In this document: piece by piece, positions 59,559-64,000 of the stretch
Position numbering within the stretch: the stretch's first letter is position 1
Layout of the letters: each line of letters opens with the position of its first letter
Source: Bicyclus anynana
Lineage: Eukaryota > Arthropoda > Insecta > Lepidoptera > Nymphalidae
Length of the DNA: 64,000 nt
Direction of reading: 5' to 3'
Assembly: GCF_947172395.1 (NCBI RefSeq)
Contig: NC_069102.1
Location: 6,912,442 to 6,976,441, forward strand
Notes under the pieces: generated by a model
The model's input: the letters and a program-made list of their open reading frames with translations, nothing else
Database searches by the model: none
Told to the model about the DNA's origin: nothing
Program-made: the position numbers and the translations under genes

Positions 59559-59559
59559 A

Positions 59560-60495
59560 CAGTGATAATACTTTAGGAGACGCTGAAAGTCAATTTCATT
59601 CAGTTCAATGTAAGTAAATCAGAACTATCTCAAATTGACCGTGCTGGAAATAAAACGAGGACATATCAGATAGAGCACTCACTGCACTCAACAACCTTCA
59701 AAACCTACAACGAGTCAGAAGTTTTAATATTTATCTTCAGTCACCTAATACAAAGCAAATAATACGGATGAATCATAAACATTTATTTCCGCATAAATTC
59801 TAATTCGAGGTTTTCCACGAAGGATCAAAACATCTGTGGAATCTAAAGTAGGTACCTAAGTATGTAGATATTTAGCAGTAGAATTTGATCACAATATTTA
59901 TTCAGATACGATTGTTTCCTTAATAAAAAACTCAACTAGACGTGACGAACATTATTATTACGACAAATATGCGAATGTTGCGTAGATAGGCTGTTTAGTA
60001 CTTGGGTACTTACTTGTAAATATCTTACTATATTGGATCATGTCTCAATAATTGTATACTTTTTAAAAAAAAACAACTGTTGTGTTTCTTGCCGGCTCTT
60101 ATCAATAAAACCTGCCTTCCAAACTAGAGTCTTTACAAATATCGGATGTTTCAAAAGGACTTGTAAACTAAGCTTACTTGAAATAAATGAATTTTGATTT
60201 TTAACTAGATTAAAATGGGTTTTAGAATTTTTGACTTGATCAAGTTGAACTATTATTTTTATTTTTCGTCACTACATTAAAGGTACTAGTAGATACTCGT
60301 ACTTCATACTTGCTCTGACTCACAATTGACCAGTTATTTGAAATAGTCAACAAACCGTTTTCATGGTCATTATTTTACCGTCAAAATATTTGCTCATCAT
60401 ATTATATCTACTACTAACATGTGACCCTATCACATAGTGCGTAGATGCATCCAATTTGGGATGATTTTGTTAGCACAATTATTATTCTAGGCTCG
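59560..60495. other. No gene recognised
   Basis: AT-rich upstream region of the 122-aa precursor gene. No recognisable repeat apart from short low-complexity runs. Confidence 0.45.
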
Positions 60496-60502
60496 ACACA
60501 TG

Positions 60503-60549
60503 TATAAAACCTTTGCATTTCATTTACATGCCATCATACCTTATAAAAC
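60503..60549 (+). promoter_or_regulatory. Two TATA-like boxes upstream of the 122-aa precursor gene
   Basis: 'tgtataaaac' (TATAAAA at 60503-60509) and 'cttataaaac' (60540-60549). Either could set a start site in about 60530-60575, giving a 250-290 base 5' UTR. Confidence 0.45.
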
Positions 60550-60823
60550 ATCTGCTGACTATACATTGTAAGAAGTGAAAAATAAAGTGAAAATTACAGT
60601 AGCGGGCAGTAAATCTAAAAGTGTAATTTGTACTGTATCTTTAAAAGTATTTAAAGTAATAAAATCTTTATAAGAAGACGCATAAAATAAAGTTGTTAGT
60701 GTAAACATAAAAAGTCATTTAAACAGTTGAACAGAAGACAAGGAAAAAAAGGTATAATTCTTACTTGGACAAAAGTTATAAAATAACGCACAACTATTAA
60801 GGAAGCAACTGAAATAAAAAAAG

Positions 60824-61192
60824 ATGTATAACAAACTGGTTCTCTTGCTGTTAACAATCGTCACCGTTCACGCAACACCAATCGCAGATAACAAGACAGA
60901 AATACAAAATAGAAATGGAGATTCTGGTCCTTACGATCTAGATAACAAGACAGAAATAGAAATACTCATAGAAAAAGATTTGATTGGCTTTGTTCCCATC
61001 GTATTGCCACTAAATGAGCTTACAACTGTGGAACCAGCACCAGCGGAACCTGAGCATAGTGTTGCAAAGAGGTCTCTTTTGCGAGGAGACAACCCTAGCA
61101 ATGATCTTCTAGAAGACTTCGAAGGTGAAAACTACGAGAATAACCTCATTGGTGTTAGAAGAATTAAGACGCTTCCTACTTGGGTTGGTTGA
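60824..61192 (+). CDS. Small secreted peptide precursor, RIxxLPxxxG C-terminus (member 1), 122 aa
   Basis: Single exon from an A-rich start context. Signal peptide MYNKLVLLLLTIVTVHAT (1-18). The spacer contains NKTEI twice (23-27 and 41-45), both possible N-glycosylation sites. The middle is Pro/Glu-rich (65-78). A dibasic site KR (82-83) is followed by an acidic ~28-residue stretch with DLLEDFEGE and by VRR, then RIKTLPTWVG (113-122) directly before TGA. The last ten residues match RIRVLPAYLG (56156 gene) at R, I, L, P, an aromatic, an aliphatic and the terminal Gly. Expected processing: cleavage at KR and possibly RR, then C-terminal amidation (inference from sequence layout). It lies on the opposite strand, 4.3 kb from its paralogue. 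The peptide is none I know among insect neuropeptides, cytokines or antimicrobial peptides. Confidence 0.82.
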   Translation: MYNKLVLLLLTIVTVHATPIADNKTEIQNRNGDSGPYDLDNKTEIEILIEKDLIGFVPIVLPLNELTTVEPAPAEPEHSVAKRSLLRGDNPSNDLLEDFEGENYENNLIGVRRIKTLPTWVG

Positions 61193-61199
61193 TGTCAAA

Positions 61200-61530
61200 C
61201 TGTGTTATTTAGTGGAAAATAATCGATATAGACATTATGAACTGCATACAAATAATGCAAATTATGTACAATAGAGTATGAACGTTAAATCTATATTATT
61301 TTTGTTAAATAGTTTTAATTCGCAAAATTTATTAATAGATATTAAAATTGCGGCAACCGAATCTAAACCGGTCACCTAAAATGAAGTTTATTTCATATGA
61401 ATTTGAGCCTTAAGCTGTAGACCATATTATATTTACGAGTAGATTGTGTGAAATATGTTTATAAATCAAGCCAGTTCCAATTTGTCATAAATATACTATT
61501 ATCTCTGCAAAAGTTCTTTTAAACTTAAAT
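61200..61530. other. 3' flank of the 122-aa gene
   Basis: AT-rich; likely 3' UTR at first, with ATTAAA near 61338 as a possible poly(A) signal. Confidence 0.35.
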
Positions 61531-61534
61531 ACTA

Positions 61535-61725
61535 GCAGACTCCGCGTGGTGTTACCCGCGTGGTTCCCGTTCCCGTAGGAATACGGGGAAAAATATAGCT
61601 TATAGCACTCGGGGATAGTGTAGCTTCCCGACAGTGAAAGATATTTAAATCGGTTTGTCAATCAGAGCATATTCAATGGAAACTAACATACAATCAAATC
61701 TTTCCTCTTTATTAGTAGTACCTAC
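61535..61725 (+). repeat. Retroposon 3' end
   Basis: 'ctagcagactccgcgtggtg', 'ccgtaggaatacggggaaaa', 'agcactcggggatagtgt', terminal 'ctctttattagtagtac'. A relative of 11835-12050. Confidence 0.8.
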
Positions 61726-61729
61726 CTAC

Positions 61730-62075
61730 CTACGTAGGGTACCCGTTTAAATCTATAATCTTTTGATTTTAGGAAAATAAACAAATGTAAATAACTGTTT
61801 TTCAAAGATGTACTTATGTAATTAACTTGTACCTACCTATTAACCAACTTACAACATTAAACCATTACATAAAGATATGTAAAATGTTGAACAATTACTT
61901 CGTGATACATATCCTTCCATAGTTCCTTTGCACTTTACAGTTAATAAATCTAATATCTACACAGTTTTCCATCTATGTTCATAATAGATGACCCATGGAA
62001 AACTGGGTAGATGATATATAAGATAGGTAGGGATATAGCCTAATTCTTAGCAGTAAAACTACTACCACTGAATAT
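61730..62075. other. No gene recognised
   Basis: AT-rich spacer downstream of the 65-aa secreted-protein gene, with a short inverted repeat near 61970-62000 ('cagttttccatc' / 'gatgacccatggaaaactg'). Confidence 0.4.
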
Positions 62076-62080
62076 ATAAT

Positions 62081-62278
62081 TTATACAGAATTAGCTATTT
62101 CAATATACACAAGACTGGCAGAATCTCGTTCAGGATTGTAATCCAAATAATCATTTCCTTCCCAAATATTTTCGCCAGTTTTCAAAAACTCCGGACACAA
62201 CAGCATGCCGTCTCGCAGACGCGCACATATATTTCTTGCGAGTAAAAATAATATAAACAATATCATTCCCTTCGCCAT
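62081..62278 (-). CDS. Small secreted protein, 65 aa, unknown
   Basis: Single short exon. Signal peptide MAKGMILFILFLLARNICA (1-19), then a 46-residue acidic mature part containing GMLLCPEFLKTGENIWEGND and ending VYIEIANSV. One cysteine only, so no intramolecular disulfide. A TATATAAAG box at 62314-62322 lies ~40 bp upstream, an arrangement like that of the two minus-strand peptide genes at 55-56 kb. It lacks their RIxx..G terminus, so membership in that family is not supported. It could be a complete small gene or the first exon of a longer one, since no poly(A) signal was seen close by. Confidence 0.55.
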   Translation of the reverse strand: MAKGMILFILFLLARNICARLRDGMLLCPEFLKTGENIWEGNDYLDYNPERDSASLVYIEIANSV

Positions 62279-62313
62279 TTTGATGAATTATGAAGGTAGT
62301 TGGTAATGGACTT

Positions 62314-62322
62314 CTTTATATA
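62314..62322 (-). promoter_or_regulatory. TATA box of the 65-aa secreted-protein gene
   Basis: TATATAAAG on the minus strand, about 40 bp before the ATG. Confidence 0.6.
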
Positions 62323-62514
62323 TTACCTTTTACTTGAGCGTGACTTACAATTTCATGTACAAACTAACAAGAAAATTAAGATAATTGGTAAATATGCACC
62401 CGATAAAGATGCATTCACAATAGGTAGACCCCGTTCGGTTGAACATGACAGTTGTCTGCGCAAGTACAATTATATACAGAAGTGTTAGTTGCATGGTTTC
62501 TCGGTATATCTATA

Positions 62515-62705
62515 CTATGGCAAGTTCGTTGATGACACTCCCATGATATGCGGGCGACAGGGGGAAAGACTGCGCGGGTGTGAAATCCTGCATGTGGGGA
62601 AGTGACGTGAATCAGTCTTGGTTTTTTCATTCATCGCTACACGCTCCCCGTTTCGCGCGGAAAATCGAGTGTTACGAACGAAGTTGCCAAGCTATAATAA
62701 ATGTG
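62515..62705. mobile_element. MITE, copy 1 of a local pair
   Basis: Ends 'atggcaagttcgttgatgac' and 'cgaagttgccaagctat' are imperfect inverted repeats. The interior is GC-rich ('gcgggcgacagggggaaaga'). A second copy is at 63568-63728. Confidence 0.75.
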
Positions 62706-62766
62706 TCAGTTGTGTCATGTTGCCGTACTTGGCTGTACTTGACTCTTGGAACAAAGGAATACATCG

Positions 62767-63055
62767 TCGTTATCAACCCATATTCGGCTCACTGCTGAGC
62801 TCTCCCTCTCAGAATGAGAGGGGTTAGGCCAATTATAGTCCACCACGCTGGCCCAATGCGGATTCGCAGACTTTACAAACGCAGAAAACTAAGAAAATTC
62901 TCTGGTATGCAGGTTTCCTCACGATGTTTTCTTTCACTGTTTGAGAGACGTGATATTTAATTTCTTAAAATGTACACAACTGAAAAGTTGGAGGTGCATG
63001 CCCCGGACCGGATTCGAACCTACCACCCTCCGGAATCGGAGGCAGAGGTCATATC
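62767..63055 (-). repeat. SINE family B, nearly full length
   Basis: 'ttatcaacccatattcggct' to 'ggaggcagaggtcatatcac'. Confidence 0.92.
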
Positions 63056-63059
63056 ACGA

Positions 63060-63560
63060 ATCTTTTATGATACATACGCGTACCTAAATGACCGTTACCA
63101 ACTAGATCAACAGTTGCGGGAGTTATGAAATGAAATAGCACTATTCTATGCCATATAGAACTACCCATTTAGTAGGTAAATAGGTACGAGGGCCGACAAA
63201 TTCAGTAAGAACTTCTTTGCAAGCCAGGTCCCAATTACAGCCACCTCGCGCATGGCCTAGTGTGCAGCTATCTTTACATAAATATCACGGAACACAATAG
63301 ATATAGATGAAAATTATATAAGTAAATCCAGAACATACACCATGCTAGTTTCATCGTTTGTAAGTCCAAAACAAGAAACCTCTTAACAATATTAAAAAAT
63401 TAAAAATTGTAAACATCCTGTATATTTCTGTTTCGTAAGTATGAAGTCATTGAACTTTGACCTAGTTTAGGCTTAAGTGACCTCAAAGGGACCGACGAGT
63501 CAGGCAGGTTGATGCATAGGTAGGTGTTTGAAAATACAGAATGACTAATCGATTTTTGAA
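63060..63560. other. No gene recognised
   Basis: Spacer. Short minus-strand ORFs only, without domains. Confidence 0.45.
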
Positions 63561-63567
63561 AGTTTGT

Positions 63568-63728
63568 TAGCTTGGCAAATTCGTTGATGACACTGCCATG
63601 ATATGCGGGCGACGGGGGAAAAGACTGCACGAGTGTGAAATCGTGCGTGCGGGTGTTTCATTCATCGCTACACGCCACCCGGCCCGCGCGGACCATCGGG
63701 AGTGTTGCGAGCCAGTTTGCAAAGCTAT
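63568..63728. mobile_element. MITE, copy 2 of a local pair
   Basis: 'agcttggcaaattcgttgat' to 'gccagtttgcaaagctatag', with interior 'atgatatgcgggcgacgggg', as at 62515-62705 and in the same orientation. Confidence 0.78.
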
Positions 63729-63851
63729 AGGCTGCTCATTCAACGCCGGCATTTAATGACACAGTTAATATACAAGTTAAAAAACTGATTATTATAGATG
63801 CAAGATAAAATTAAAACTATCAAAGTAGTAATTAAATAAAAATTTCCGTGA

Positions 63852-64000
63852 GGGCCTCCGTCGTGCAGTGGTATGCGCGGTGGATTCACAAGACGGAGGT
63901 CTTGGATTCGAACCGCGGCTGGGCCGATTGAGGTTTTCTTAATTGGTCCAGGTCTGGCTGGTGGGAGGCTTCTACTTACCACTCTACCGGCACAGACGTA
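63852..64000 (+). repeat. SINE family A, cut by the window end
   Basis: 'gggcctccgtcgtgcagtgg', B-box 'gattcgaaccg', 'aattggtccaggtctggctg'. It continues past base 64000. Confidence 0.9.

Overview
This is a eukaryotic, intron-containing window of AT-rich nuclear DNA from an insect, almost certainly a butterfly or moth (Lepidoptera). Three things point there: two chemosensory-protein (CSP) genes, dense tRNA-headed SINEs of the lepidopteran (Metulj-like) type, and lepidopteran-style MITEs and LINE 3' ends. Most of the sequence is transposon debris. There is no bacterial-type operon, CRISPR array, rRNA, or tRNA gene that I would defend.

Layout. 1-10.9 kb: repeats only (SINEs, two hAT-like MITEs, foldback elements, an ATAC microsatellite). 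10.97-13.92 kb: a three-exon CSP gene (+), with a TATA box, a predicted non-coding first exon and an unusual acidic C-terminal extension. 14-17.9 kb: repeats and a LINE 3' fragment. 17.97-19.19 kb: a divergent two-exon CSP (-). 21.88-30.30 kb: a complete five-exon gene (-) for the mitochondrial glutamyl-tRNA(Gln) amidotransferase subunit B (GatB), 520 aa, whose introns are full of SINEs, LINE tails, MITEs and a 5 x 140-bp tandem array. 31.55-31.65 kb: a possible 31-aa membrane micropeptide gene (-) followed by a poly(A) signal. 32-52 kb: a gene desert with a nearly intact DD41D Tc1/mariner transposon (42.2-44.8 kb) inserted precisely into a SINE. 52.8-62.3 kb: a cluster of genes for secreted proteins of unknown function.

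The most interesting part is that last cluster. Three small precursors (55.3, 56.2 and 60.8 kb) each have a signal peptide and basic cleavage sites. They end in the same ten-residue C-terminal pattern, R-I-x-x-[LY]-[PN]-x-[aromatic]-[aliphatic]-G, directly before the stop codon. A terminal Gly suggests C-terminal amidation. I do not recognise this family. Next to it are a 502-aa secreted Ala-rich protein with internal multibasic sites and a 65-aa secreted protein, both also unrecognised. Several of these genes have a TATA box a short distance before the ATG, as expected for inducible or tissue-specific secreted products.

Caveats: exon boundaries were found by hand from GT/AG sites, reading frame and protein similarity. 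Transposon family names come from hallmark sequences and target-site duplications, not from a database search.
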